A stretch of DNA of 64,000 bases from Steroidobacter denitrificans (GTDB lineage Bacteria > Pseudomonadota > Gammaproteobacteria > Steroidobacterales > Steroidobacteraceae), in contig NZ_CP011971.1 in the NCBI RefSeq assembly GCF_001579945.1, forward strand, positions 1,886,001 through 1,950,000, read 5' to 3'. Positions 56,036 through 64,000 of the stretch are shown here, piece by piece. The stretch's first letter is position 1. Each line of letters opens with the position of its first letter. The notes beneath the pieces were generated by a model, which was given only the letters and a program-made list of their open reading frames with translations, did not search any database and was not told where the DNA came from. A program made the translations under genes and the position numbers.

Positions 56036-57355
56036 ATGCAAGCCGCTACCGCCGTGCGGGTGCTGTCCTCCATACAGGATATCCCGGCATCGCAATGGAA
56101 CGCTCTGGTGCCGGATGGTCACCCGTTCATGCGCCACGAATTCCTGCAGGCGCTGGAATTGGAGGGCTGTGTCGGTCAAGGTACGACTTGGAAACCGGAA
56201 CATTTGCTGCTGCACGATGCCCGGGGCCGGCCCGAGGCGGCTCTGCCTCTGTATCGCAAACACGATTCCTGGGGCGAATTCGTGTTCGACTGGAGCTGGG
56301 CCAAGGCCTATGCGCAGGCCGGACTCAGGTACTATCCTAAACTGGTCAGCATGGCGCCCTTCACGCCCGCCAGTGGACCGCGCCTGCTGCTGGCGCGGGG
56401 CAGCACCTCAGCCGCCAGTCTGTGCGCCCGCCTGTGCGAGGCGCTGATCGTCCATGCACGGCGGGAGCAGCTGTCCTCGGCACATCTGCTGTTTCTTGAC
56501 GAAACCGATCGTGCGGCACTGCAGGAGTATTCGGCGCAAGGATCCGCCGAGCGCACCTCCCCGGGCGATCCCGGGGCGGCGCATGGCGCGCTGTTGTGGC
56601 GCAAGGATTGCCAATTCCACTGGTTCAACCGCGATTACGCGGACTTCGATGCCTACCTGACCAGCTTCCGCGCGGAAAAACGTAAAAAAGCCCTGCGTGA
56701 ACGTCGGCGTATTCGCGAGGCGGGTATCACATTCCAGACTCTGGCCGGCGAGCAAATGGACGACGTCTCGTGGGACATCGTATTTGCCTTCTCGGCGGCA
56801 ACGTTCGCGTCGCGCGGCCATGAGCATTATCTCAATGCCGCCTTTTTCCGGCGCGTCGCGCGCGCCTTGCCGGGTGCCGTCATGGTCAAACTGGCCTGTC
56901 ACCGGGGAACGCCGATCGCAGCCGCCATCTTTTTCCGCAGCGCCGATACGCTTTACGGACGCTACTGGGGCGCCGCACAGGATTTCCATAGCCTGCATTT
57001 CGAAACCTGCTACTACCAGGGCATCGAGTACTGTATCCAGCATGGATTGGCGCGCTTCGAGCCAGGGACCCAGGGGGAACACAAGGTGCCGCGCGGTTTC
57101 GAGCCGACCGCGACCTGGTCGGCCCACTGGATCGCCGAACGGCGTTTTTACCATGCCATCGATAATTATCTTGACGCCGAGCGCACCGCCGTTGATCAAT
57201 ACATCCGCCAGGTTGAGGAACATCTGCCGTTCCGCCGCGATACAGAGATGCGCCCCGCCGATCCCATGATCGGTCCGGGGGCCGATGACAGGGTCGGGCA
57301 CGAAGCGGGGCGTGGGACCGATCGTACCGGTGATCGCAATGATCGCGAGCGGTAA
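56036..57355 (+). CDS. FemAB/GNAT-like protein (DUF482 family)
   Basis: 439 aa starting MQAATAVRVLSSIQDIPASQ. The central part (SWGEFVFDWSWAKAYAQAGL, RYYPKLVSMAPFTPASGPRL) and LRERRRIREAGITFQTLAGE are typical of the DUF482 acyltransferase-like group, related to FemAB peptidyltransferases. It is followed 32 nt later by aat, a common neighbour. Function not established. The C-terminal about 30 residues are Gly/Asp/Arg-rich. Confidence 0.83.
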   Translation: MQAATAVRVLSSIQDIPASQWNALVPDGHPFMRHEFLQALELEGCVGQGTTWKPEHLLLHDARGRPEAALPLYRKHDSWGEFVFDWSWAKAYAQAGLRYYPKLVSMAPFTPASGPRLLLARGSTSAASLCARLCEALIVHARREQLSSAHLLFLDETDRAALQEYSAQGSAERTSPGDPGAAHGALLWRKDCQFHWFNRDYADFDAYLTSFRAEKRKKALRERRRIREAGITFQTLAGEQMDDVSWDIVFAFSAATFASRGHEHYLNAAFFRRVARALPGAVMVKLACHRGTPIAAAIFFRSADTLYGRYWGAAQDFHSLHFETCYYQGIEYCIQHGLARFEPGTQGEHKVPRGFEPTATWSAHWIAERRFYHAIDNYLDAERTAVDQYIRQVEEHLPFRRDTEMRPADPMIGPGADDRVGHEAGRGTDRTGDRNDRER

Positions 57356-57387
57356 ACCTCTGACAAGGATCCAAGCGAGAATGTGCT

Positions 57388-58182
57388 ATGAAAGGTTCGA
57401 TCGTCTGGCTGTCGGAACACGATTCTCCGGATGCCTTCCCCGCCGTGGATCAGGCGCTGCGCGAGCCGGATGGCCTGCTGGCCGCCGGCGGCGACCTGTC
57501 GCCGGCACGGCTCATCGCTGCCTACCGGCGAGGCATCTTCCCCTGGTATTCACGCGGGCAACCCATCCTGTGGTGGAGTCCCGATCCACGCGCGGTGCTG
57601 ACTCCCTCGCAACTGAAGATTTCACGCAGCCTGTGGAAATCCATTCGCAACCGCGGCTACGTGACCCGCATGGACACGGCCTTCCGTGAAGTGATCCGCA
57701 ACTGCAGCAGTACGCAGTTGCGCCCCGGCGGCACCTGGTTGTCGCCGCAGATGCGGGCGGCCTATCTAAGGCTGCACAAGCTGGGACTGGCGCATTCGGT
57801 GGAAACCTGGCGGCAGGACCGCCTGGTGGGCGGGCTGTACGGCGTGGCGATCGGCCGGGTATTTTTTGGCGAATCCATGTTCAGTATCGAACGCGATGCC
57901 TCCAAGGTGGCCTTGAAACAGCTGTGCGACGAACTGCTCGCCCGGGGTTTTCGCATGATCGACTGTCAAATGGCGACACCGCATCTGCTGAGCATGGGCG
58001 CCCAGCTGATTCCGCGGGCGGAATTCATCACTCTGTTGCGCAGCCATGTCGGTGACGAGCCTGCTCCGGCACGGCCGCTGCAACTCGATGCGGCCGCCTG
58101 CGAAGCAGCCGTGTCGCTGGCGCCACAAGCTGTTCGAACGGTCTGGGCACAGGACTTCGGCGTGCTGCATTCCCGGCATTAA
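57388..58182 (+). CDS. aat: Leucyl/phenylalanyl-tRNA-protein transferase
   Basis: 264 aa. Attaches Leu or Phe to N-terminal Arg/Lys of proteins, creating ClpS-ClpAP degrons. Signature LIAAYRRGIFPWYSRGQPIL followed by WWSPDPRAVL, and VGGLYGVAIGRVFFGESMFS. Its gene precedes infA and the convergent clpA-clpS, so the N-end rule enzymes are clustered. About 30 residues longer than E. coli Aat at the C-terminus. Confidence 0.95.
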   Translation: MKGSIVWLSEHDSPDAFPAVDQALREPDGLLAAGGDLSPARLIAAYRRGIFPWYSRGQPILWWSPDPRAVLTPSQLKISRSLWKSIRNRGYVTRMDTAFREVIRNCSSTQLRPGGTWLSPQMRAAYLRLHKLGLAHSVETWRQDRLVGGLYGVAIGRVFFGESMFSIERDASKVALKQLCDELLARGFRMIDCQMATPHLLSMGAQLIPRAEFITLLRSHVGDEPAPARPLQLDAAACEAAVSLAPQAVRTVWAQDFGVLHSRH

Positions 58183-58267
58183 GATGCTTTAACATTGCAA
58201 TGCTTCATGCCTTTATGCACAATTCGCGCGCTTTCCGGCGACACGCCGGGCAATTCTCAGAGAGTGC

Positions 58268-58486
58268 ATGTCGAAAGAGGACGCCATTCAGATGGAAGGC
58301 CGTGTCGTCGACACCCTTCCCAACACGACTTTTCGTGTCCAGCTCACGAACGGCCACGTCGTGATTGCGCATATTTCAGGAAAAATGCGCAAAAATTATA
58401 TTCGTATCCTGACCGGCGACCAGGTCACCGTCGAGCTGACTCCCTATGACCTGACCAAAGGCCGTATCGTATATCGCGGACGCTGA
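58268..58486 (+). CDS. infA: Translation initiation factor IF-1
   Basis: 72 aa, [20 protein letters not shown], an S1-type OB fold ending [15 protein letters not shown], of usual size. IF-1 occupies the ribosomal A site during initiation. Lies between aat and the convergent clpA; the 87 nt after it show no clear terminator. Confidence 0.97.
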   Translation: MSKEDAIQMEGRVVDTLPNTTFRVQLTNGHVVIAHISGKMRKNYIRILTGDQVTVELTPYDLTKGRIVYRGR

Positions 58487-58573
58487 GCGCCGCCCCATCC
58501 GCCCTGGCGTCCGCTCTTACCTCCCCTGACCGACGGGGGCTGTCTTCCCAGGATCTTCTGCGGCCCCAGACCC

Positions 58574-60853
58574 TCAGCTGCCTTCCAGCAAAGGCTGTTC
58601 AGTGTCGGCGCGGACATCGACGCTCAACGCATCGTCGGACCCCAAGGTAACGAAGGCGTGCCCGCCTCCCGCCAGGCGTCCGAACAATAGTTCTTCCGCC
58701 AGCGGTCGCTTGATCGCTTCCTGGATGACGCGCGCCATGGGCCGTGCGCCCATCCTGGGATCGTAACCTTTGCGGGCCAGCCATTCGCGTGCAGCGTCAT
58801 CGACGTGGAGTTGCACCCCCTTGTGTTCGAGCTGCGCCTCGACTTCCACCAGCAGCTTGTCGACGACGCGCTGAATCGTGTGCCTATCGAGCCCGTCGAA
58901 CTGGATGATGCCATCCAGGCGATTGCGAAACTCCGGTGAAAACAGCCGCTTGATCGCCTCCATGGCGTCGGTGGCATGGTCCTGCTGCATGAAGCCGATC
59001 GAGGGCCGGTTCATTTCGAAGGCACCGGCGTTGGTGGTCATGACGATGACCACGTGACGGAAATCCGCCTTGCGGCCGTTATTGTCGGTCAAGGTGCCAT
59101 GATCCATCACCTGCAGCAGCAGGTTGAACACGTCGGGATGCGCTTTTTCGACCTCGTCGAGCAATAAAACGCAGTGAGGATGTTTGTTGACGGCTTCGGT
59201 GAGCAGCCCCCCCTGATCGAAGCCGACATATCCCGGCGGCGCGCCGATCAGGCGCGAGACCGTATGGCGCTCCATGTATTCGGACATGTCGAACCGGATC
59301 AGCTCGACACCCAGGGCGATGGCGAGTTGGCGCGTGACTTCGGTCTTGCCGACCCCGGTGGGTCCGGCGAACAGGAACGAGCCGACCGGCTTGCGCTCGT
59401 CGCCCAGGCCGGAGCGCGACATCTTGATGGCGGCAGCCAGCGACTCGATCGCCGGATCCTGGCCATAGATGACCAGCTTGAGATTACGCTCCAAGTTGCG
59501 CAGCACGTCCCTGTCGGAGGTCGAGACGTTCTTGGGTGGAATACGCGCAATCCGTGCAACCACATCCTCGATCATCGGTGTGGTCACTGTGGTTTCACGC
59601 TGGTCCTCGGGCTTCAGGCGCAGGCGCGCCCCCGCCTCGTCGATGACGTCGATCGCCTTGTCGGGCAATTGGCGATCGTTGATGTGGCGTGCGGCAAGCT
59701 CGGCGGCGGCACTGAGGGCGTCATCGTCGTAGCGGATGCCATGATGCTCCTCGAAACGTGAGCGCAGACCCTTGAGGATCTCCACGGTCTCGGGAACCGT
59801 CGGCTCGACGATGTCGATCTTCTGAAAACGCCGGGCGAGCGCATGATCCTTCTCGAAGATGCCGCGATACTCGCTGTAGGTGGTCGAACCGATACAGCGC
59901 AACTCGCCGTTGGCCAGCGCCGGCTTGATCAGGTTGGAAGCGTCCATGACGCCGCCGGATGCCGCACCCGCGCCGATCACGGTGTGGATCTCGTCGATGA
60001 ACAGGATCGCCCCGGACTGCTTTTTCAGTTCGTTCAGCACGCCCTTGAGACGTTTCTCGAAGTCGCCGCGATATTTCGTGCCGGCGATCAACGCACCCAG
60101 ATCCAGTGCATAGACGGTGCAGTCGGCGAGCACATCGGGCACCTTGTCCTCGACGATCAAGCGTGCCAAACCTTCTACCAGGGCAGTCTTGCCGACGCCG
60201 GCCTCACCGACATACAGCGGATTGTTCTTGCGCCGACGGCACAGAATCTCCACCGTCCGCTCGATTTCCAGACGCCGGCCGATGAGTGGGTCGATGCGCC
60301 CTTCCATCGCCTGTTTGTTGAGATTGGTAGTGAACTTCTCCAGCATCGTGCCGCCATCCGCTTCACCCGCCCGCTCCTCGGCGCCGGACCCGGTATCGTC
60401 CTTCTCGGTGCGGTCCTCGGCGACCTTTGATAACCCGTGCGAAATGAAATTGACCACATCGAGACGTGCAACATCCTGCATCGACAACAAATAGGCGGCA
60501 TGCGAATGTTTTTCGCTGAAGATCGCCACCAGTACGTTAGCCGCCGTAACCTCCTTCTTGCCGCTGGACTGCACGTGGAATACCGCGCGCTGCAGCACCC
60601 GCTGGAAACCCAGGGTCGGCTGCACCTCCCGGTCGTCCTCGTCCTTCAGGCGCGGGGTTGTCTGATCGATGAAATCCTTGAGGTCATTGCGCAGCCGAAC
60701 GACGTCCGCACCGCAGGCACGCAGGATCTCGCGTACCTTCGGCGTATCCACGATCGCAAGCAGCAGGTGTTCCACGGTCATGAACTCATGCCGCGCTTCA
60801 CGCGCCGCCTGGAATGCCTCGTTGAGGCAGATTTCAAGTTCGCTGCTTAACAC
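58574..60853 (-). CDS. clpA: ATP-dependent Clp protease ATP-binding subunit ClpA
   Basis: 759 aa. N-terminal double Clp repeat ([20 protein letters not shown]), first AAA+ domain with Walker [18 protein letters not shown], second with [20 protein letters not shown], and the ClpP-docking IGF loop in [15 protein letters not shown]. Unfolds substrates, including those delivered by ClpS, for ClpP. Encoded directly downstream of clpS. Confidence 0.97.
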   Translation of the reverse strand: MLSSELEICLNEAFQAAREARHEFMTVEHLLLAIVDTPKVREILRACGADVVRLRNDLKDFIDQTTPRLKDEDDREVQPTLGFQRVLQRAVFHVQSSGKKEVTAANVLVAIFSEKHSHAAYLLSMQDVARLDVVNFISHGLSKVAEDRTEKDDTGSGAEERAGEADGGTMLEKFTTNLNKQAMEGRIDPLIGRRLEIERTVEILCRRRKNNPLYVGEAGVGKTALVEGLARLIVEDKVPDVLADCTVYALDLGALIAGTKYRGDFEKRLKGVLNELKKQSGAILFIDEIHTVIGAGAASGGVMDASNLIKPALANGELRCIGSTTYSEYRGIFEKDHALARRFQKIDIVEPTVPETVEILKGLRSRFEEHHGIRYDDDALSAAAELAARHINDRQLPDKAIDVIDEAGARLRLKPEDQRETTVTTPMIEDVVARIARIPPKNVSTSDRDVLRNLERNLKLVIYGQDPAIESLAAAIKMSRSGLGDERKPVGSFLFAGPTGVGKTEVTRQLAIALGVELIRFDMSEYMERHTVSRLIGAPPGYVGFDQGGLLTEAVNKHPHCVLLLDEVEKAHPDVFNLLLQVMDHGTLTDNNGRKADFRHVVIVMTTNAGAFEMNRPSIGFMQQDHATDAMEAIKRLFSPEFRNRLDGIIQFDGLDRHTIQRVVDKLLVEVEAQLEHKGVQLHVDDAAREWLARKGYDPRMGARPMARVIQEAIKRPLAEELLFGRLAGGGHAFVTLGSDDALSVDVRADTEQPLLEGS

Positions 60854-60896
60854 TTTGCTACAGTCTCAATCTCCAAGGATCCCAGGTCTAACGCTC

Positions 60897-61214
60897 TCAG
60901 GCCTCTTCCATCGTGCACAATAGTGGATGTTGATGCTGACGGGCATACGCGGTCACCTGCGCCACCTTGGTCTCGGCGATTTCGTAGGTAAACACCCCGC
61001 AGACGCCCTTGCCCCGAGTATGGACCTCCAGCATGACGCGTGTCGCGGTCGTGCGACCCATGCCGAAGATATGCTCGAGGATGTCCACGACAAACTCCAT
61101 GGGTGTGAAGTCGTCGTTCAGAAGAATGACCTGATAGAGCGGCGGCTGCTTGAGCCTGGGCTCAGCTTCTTCTGCCACCAGCTCCCGGTCATGCCGTGTA
61201 CGCTCTTCAGCCAT
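60897..61214 (-). CDS. clpS: ATP-dependent Clp protease adaptor ClpS
   Basis: 105 aa starting [20 protein letters not shown]; a longer in-frame start upstream is unsupported. Key N-degron pocket residues are visible in [20 protein letters not shown] and the later [20 protein letters not shown]. ClpS recognises Leu/Phe/Tyr/Trp N-termini, including those made by Aat, and passes them to ClpA. 43 nt from clpA. Confidence 0.96.
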   Translation of the reverse strand: MAEERTRHDRELVAEEAEPRLKQPPLYQVILLNDDFTPMEFVVDILEHIFGMGRTTATRVMLEVHTRGKGVCGVFTYEIAETKVAQVTAYARQHQHPLLCTMEEA

Positions 61215-61466
61215 CGACGCGATGCTCAACTCTTTGGACTCTTTATAGGGTGGAAGGCGCGACAATACAAGGCACCCTCCCGGGCGCTGCCGGGCAACAG
61301 AAGTTTCATCAATGAGAACAGTCTCTTGTGACAAACTCGAAACACTCCTTATGATGGGGATCCCAGGACGAGGAACCCAGCTCATCTTTTCCATGAATAC
61401 AGCAGCCGGTCCCGCCGCCACCGCTCCTCCTGTCGCCGGCCTGCCGCCCATGGGACCGCGAGCGTC

Positions 61467-62426
61467 ATGACTTCGCTGGCCGTCAGCCTGCGCGAGCTAC
61501 AGTCGTTTCCGGCACGCCAATGGCTGGGTCGCGCCGCCATGCATCTGCCCCGGATCCTTGCTGCCGTGCTGATGGTTGCGATTGCCTGGCAGTTGGTGAA
61601 TCTTCTCTGGCTGCTGCTGGAGCCCAGTCCGGCGCAGGACCCGGGCCCCATACATCCCGCGCCCGGACAGGCTTTTCAGATCCATAAAGGTATCGATGTG
61701 CAGTCGATCGCCGATGCCCACCTGTTCGGCGTGCCCCAAACTCCCTCAGGCGCTGCCGAGCCGGCGCCGCAAACCAGGATGAACCTGGCGCTCTCGGCCG
61801 TGTTCGCCGGTAACGATCCGCGCAAGGGTTTTGCCATCATCGGGGAGTCCGCCCAATCCGGGAAAGTCTATGCAACGGGCGCTGCGATACGTCCCCGTAC
61901 CCGCCTGCACGAGGTGTACGCCGATCGGGTGATCCTGGACAACGCCGGCAAGCTCGAAGCCCTGCTGCTGCCCAAGCTCGGCAGCTCGAGTGTCGCCATC
62001 AGCCGGATACCGCCCCCGGCGAATGCGCCACGGCAGTTCGCCGAAAGCCTGCGCGAAATCGCCCAGAACAATCCCGGCGCGCTTGCGGAAATCGTGCGCG
62101 CGCAACCGGTATTCGCCGGCGGCGTGCAGCGCGGATTTCGTGTATATCCGGGACGCAATCGCCAGCAGTTTGCACAGTCCGGCCTGCGGCCCGGGGATCT
62201 GGTCATCGCCATCAACGGCACCCCGCTGGACGATCCGCAGCGCGGCCGGGAGATTTTCGACACGCTGGCCAGTTCCGGCCAAGCCAGCCTGACCGTGGAG
62301 CGCAACGGCCAAAGTCATGAGCTGACGCTCAACACAGCGCAGATCACGCTGCCCAGCGCGGATCTCGCCGGCTCGAATTCTGGCGCTCCCTCGGCAAACG
62401 AGACCGCCGATGCAGCACCGCCATGA
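61467..62426 (+). CDS. gspC: Type II secretion system protein GspC
   Basis: 319 aa. A cytoplasmic N-terminus and one membrane helix (about residues 27-50), then the homology region ([18 protein letters not shown]) and a C-terminal PDZ domain ([20 protein letters not shown]). GspC links the inner-membrane platform to the GspD secretin. The last residues are Ala/Ser-rich. Followed by gspD. Confidence 0.92.
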   Translation: MTSLAVSLRELQSFPARQWLGRAAMHLPRILAAVLMVAIAWQLVNLLWLLLEPSPAQDPGPIHPAPGQAFQIHKGIDVQSIADAHLFGVPQTPSGAAEPAPQTRMNLALSAVFAGNDPRKGFAIIGESAQSGKVYATGAAIRPRTRLHEVYADRVILDNAGKLEALLLPKLGSSSVAISRIPPPANAPRQFAESLREIAQNNPGALAEIVRAQPVFAGGVQRGFRVYPGRNRQQFAQSGLRPGDLVIAINGTPLDDPQRGREIFDTLASSGQASLTVERNGQSHELTLNTAQITLPSADLAGSNSGAPSANETADAAPP

Positions 62427-62511
62427 CGACGATGCGGATAAATCCGCTCGGTACCGCGGCCCCGGCGATGAATCCAAGGTGGAGCGGAACAATGATTCAT
62501 AAGGACCGTCC

Positions 62512-64000
62512 ATGACGATCTCCAAGAACGACACCGCCGACTCCGTCGGAGCGTACCGGACCGTCCGGCGCCGCATGCTGTCCCGGGCCGGCGCGCTCAT
62601 CCTGGCCATGTGCATCCCGTTCGTCTCGGCCCAGCAGCCGTCGGGTTCGCAGATGACGATCACACCGGCATTTCGCGACACGAATCTGACCGAGATCATC
62701 GATGCGGTCAGCCAGATCACCGGCAAGACTTTCATCATCGATCCGCGGGTGCGCGCCCAGGTCACGATCCTTTCATCCACCCCGATGTCGCCGGAGGCGT
62801 TCTACGAAGCATTCCTGTCCATTCTGCAGGTGCATGGCTTCGTCGCGGTGGCCAGCGGCAACGGCGTGGTCAAGATCATTCCCGACGCAAACGCTCGCCA
62901 GATGCCGGCAAACGATCTGCCCGGTCGCGTCAGCGCCAGCTCGGATGAACTGGTCACCCAGGTCATCACGGTCCGCAATATCAACGCCGCGGCCCTGGTC
63001 CCGGTCCTGCGTCCCCTGGTGCCGCAGTATGGCCACCTGGTGGCCTATCCGGCATCGAACATGCTGATCATTTCCGATCGCGCCAACAACGTGAATCGCA
63101 TGATGCGCATCATCCAGCGCCTGGATCAGGGTGGGGACGAGGAGATCGACATCATTCGTCTGGAACATGCCACCGCCGGGGAAATCGTACGAGTCGTCAA
63201 CAATCTGTTCAGCGGACCGGCGGCTCAGGGCGAGGCGCCGCGCAGCGCCGCCAAACTAGTCGCCGATGATCGTACCAACAGCGTGCTGCTCTCCGGCGAG
63301 AAAGCCCAGCGCCTGCGCCTGAAGGCGCTGGTGACGCATTTGGATACCCCGCTGGAAACCGGCGGCGATACCCAGGTACGCTATCTCAACTACTCCGATG
63401 CCGAACAGATCGCCGGCAAGCTCAAGGAGCAGATCATCGGCGCCGCTCCCGGCGCCGCCGGCGCGCCGGCGGCCGGAGCGACCGATCGCAACGCCATCAT
63501 CTGGGCGGACAAGCAGACCAACGCGCTGATCGTCACCGCGCCGCCCAAGGTCATGCGGCAGGTCATGACGATCGTGGACAAGCTCGACATTCGCCGCGCG
63601 CAGGTTCTGGTCGAAGCCATCCTGGTCGAAGTATCCACAAGCAAGGCGGCGGAACTCGGCGTTAATTGGGCCGTGGTCAATACCGATTCGGATGGCACGG
63701 TGCCGATCGGTACGTTCAACCAGCCGGTCGGCAACGCCAGCATCGGCAGCATCGCCGCAGCGATCCGCGATTCCGACTCGCTGGCGAACTCGGGGCTACC
63801 CTTGGGCCTGACGCTGGGTGCCGGCCGATTCCTGGATTCCGGAACCAATTTTGCGGTAATCCTGCGCGCACTGCGCGGCGATACGGCCTCCAACATTCTG
63901 CAAACCCCGTCGATCATCACCCTGGACAACGAAGAGGCCGAAATCAAAGTGGCACAGGAAGTGCCGTTCCTGACAGGTTCGTTCACGAACACCGGCGCCA
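62512..64000 (+). CDS. gspD: Type II secretion secretin GspD (cut by window edge)
   Basis: The first 496 codons are visible, starting MTISKNDTADSVGAYRTVRR after AAGGA. A signal peptide (MLSRAGALILAMCIPFVSAQ) is followed by the periplasmic N0 domain (RDTNLTEIIDAVSQITGKTF), N1-N3 repeats with LPNMLIISDR-like (ASNMLIISDRANNVNRMMRI) motifs and the start of the secretin core (VLVEAILVEVSTSKAAELGV). An Ala/Gly-rich loop interrupts N3. It forms the outer-membrane pore. Confidence 0.95.
   Translation, partial: MTISKNDTADSVGAYRTVRRRMLSRAGALILAMCIPFVSAQQPSGSQMTITPAFRDTNLTEIIDAVSQITGKTFIIDPRVRAQVTILSSTPMSPEAFYEAFLSILQVHGFVAVASGNGVVKIIPDANARQMPANDLPGRVSASSDELVTQVITVRNINAAALVPVLRPLVPQYGHLVAYPASNMLIISDRANNVNRMMRIIQRLDQGGDEEIDIIRLEHATAGEIVRVVNNLFSGPAAQGEAPRSAAKLVADDRTNSVLLSGEKAQRLRLKALVTHLDTPLETGGDTQVRYLNYSDAEQIAGKLKEQIIGAAPGAAGAPAAGATDRNAIIWADKQTNALIVTAPPKVMRQVMTIVDKLDIRRAQVLVEAILVEVSTSKAAELGVNWAVVNTDSDGTVPIGTFNQPVGNASIGSIAAAIRDSDSLANSGLPLGLTLGAGRFLDSGTNFAVILRALRGDTASNILQTPSIITLDNEEAEIKVAQEVPFLTGSFTNTGA

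Overview
The window is a contiguous piece of a high-GC gammaproteobacterial chromosome. Gene orders such as ruvC-ruvA-ruvB-ybgC-tolQ-tolR-tolA, ftsK-lolA-rarA-serS, aat-infA-clpA-clpS and gspC-gspD are typical of Gammaproteobacteria. Homospermidine synthase, an acyl-CoA dehydrogenase pair with an IclR regulator, and RelA and type II secretion genes would suit a Xanthomonadales, Nevskiales or Steroidobacterales-like host. That lower-rank placement is inference, because no marker gene was compared.

Layout of the core. 0-6.4 kb: Holliday-junction and Tol genes, then relA. 6.5-12.3 kb: the 2-oxoglutarate dehydrogenase operon odhA-odhB-lpdA. 12.5-18.5 kb: an IclR regulator divergent from two acyl-CoA dehydrogenases, an AhpD-like protein, mmsA and tRNA-Arg(CCU). 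18.6-24.8 kb: OsmC, DUF488, a lipoprotein cytochrome c, a methylthioadenosine salvage operon (mtnP-apt-mtnA-class II aldolase), a thioesterase and tRNA-Ala(CGC). 24.9-29 kb: a membrane-anchored histidine phosphatase, homospermidine synthase, and an NsrR/RIC nitric-oxide response pair with an AhpD-like gene. 45.4-64 kb: a BI-1 family protein, a RES/Xre toxin-antitoxin pair in a patch of gene fragments, serS, rarA, a VanZ-like gene, lolA, ftsK, trxB, a FemAB-like gene, aat, infA, clpA, clpS, gspC and the first part of gspD.

The accessory region (29.07-45.05 kb) is the most unusual part. The host tRNA-Ser(UGA) gene appears to be cut in its anticodon loop. Its 3' half lies at 29021-29078 and its 5' half at 45038-45078; joined, they give a complete class II tRNA with paired acceptor, anticodon, variable and T stems. 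Two tandem elements sit between the halves. Each ends with a full tRNA-Ser(UGA) gene, exactly 14 nt of spacer and the 9-bp core GTTTTCAAG. Element A (29070-34029) carries a Phd/PemK toxin-antitoxin pair and a membrane-protein gene split by an IS21-family element (4-bp duplication), and has no integrase. Element B (34021-45046) looks like a phage satellite. It has a tyrosine integrase, a regulator next to twin operators, an HNH-like protein, a VirE-type primase/helicase broken by an IS3-family element (4-bp duplication), a candidate iteron origin, several small proteins, and an HK97-type major capsid protein without portal, terminase or protease.

Readings are from the sequence and remembered family motifs only; no database search was run.
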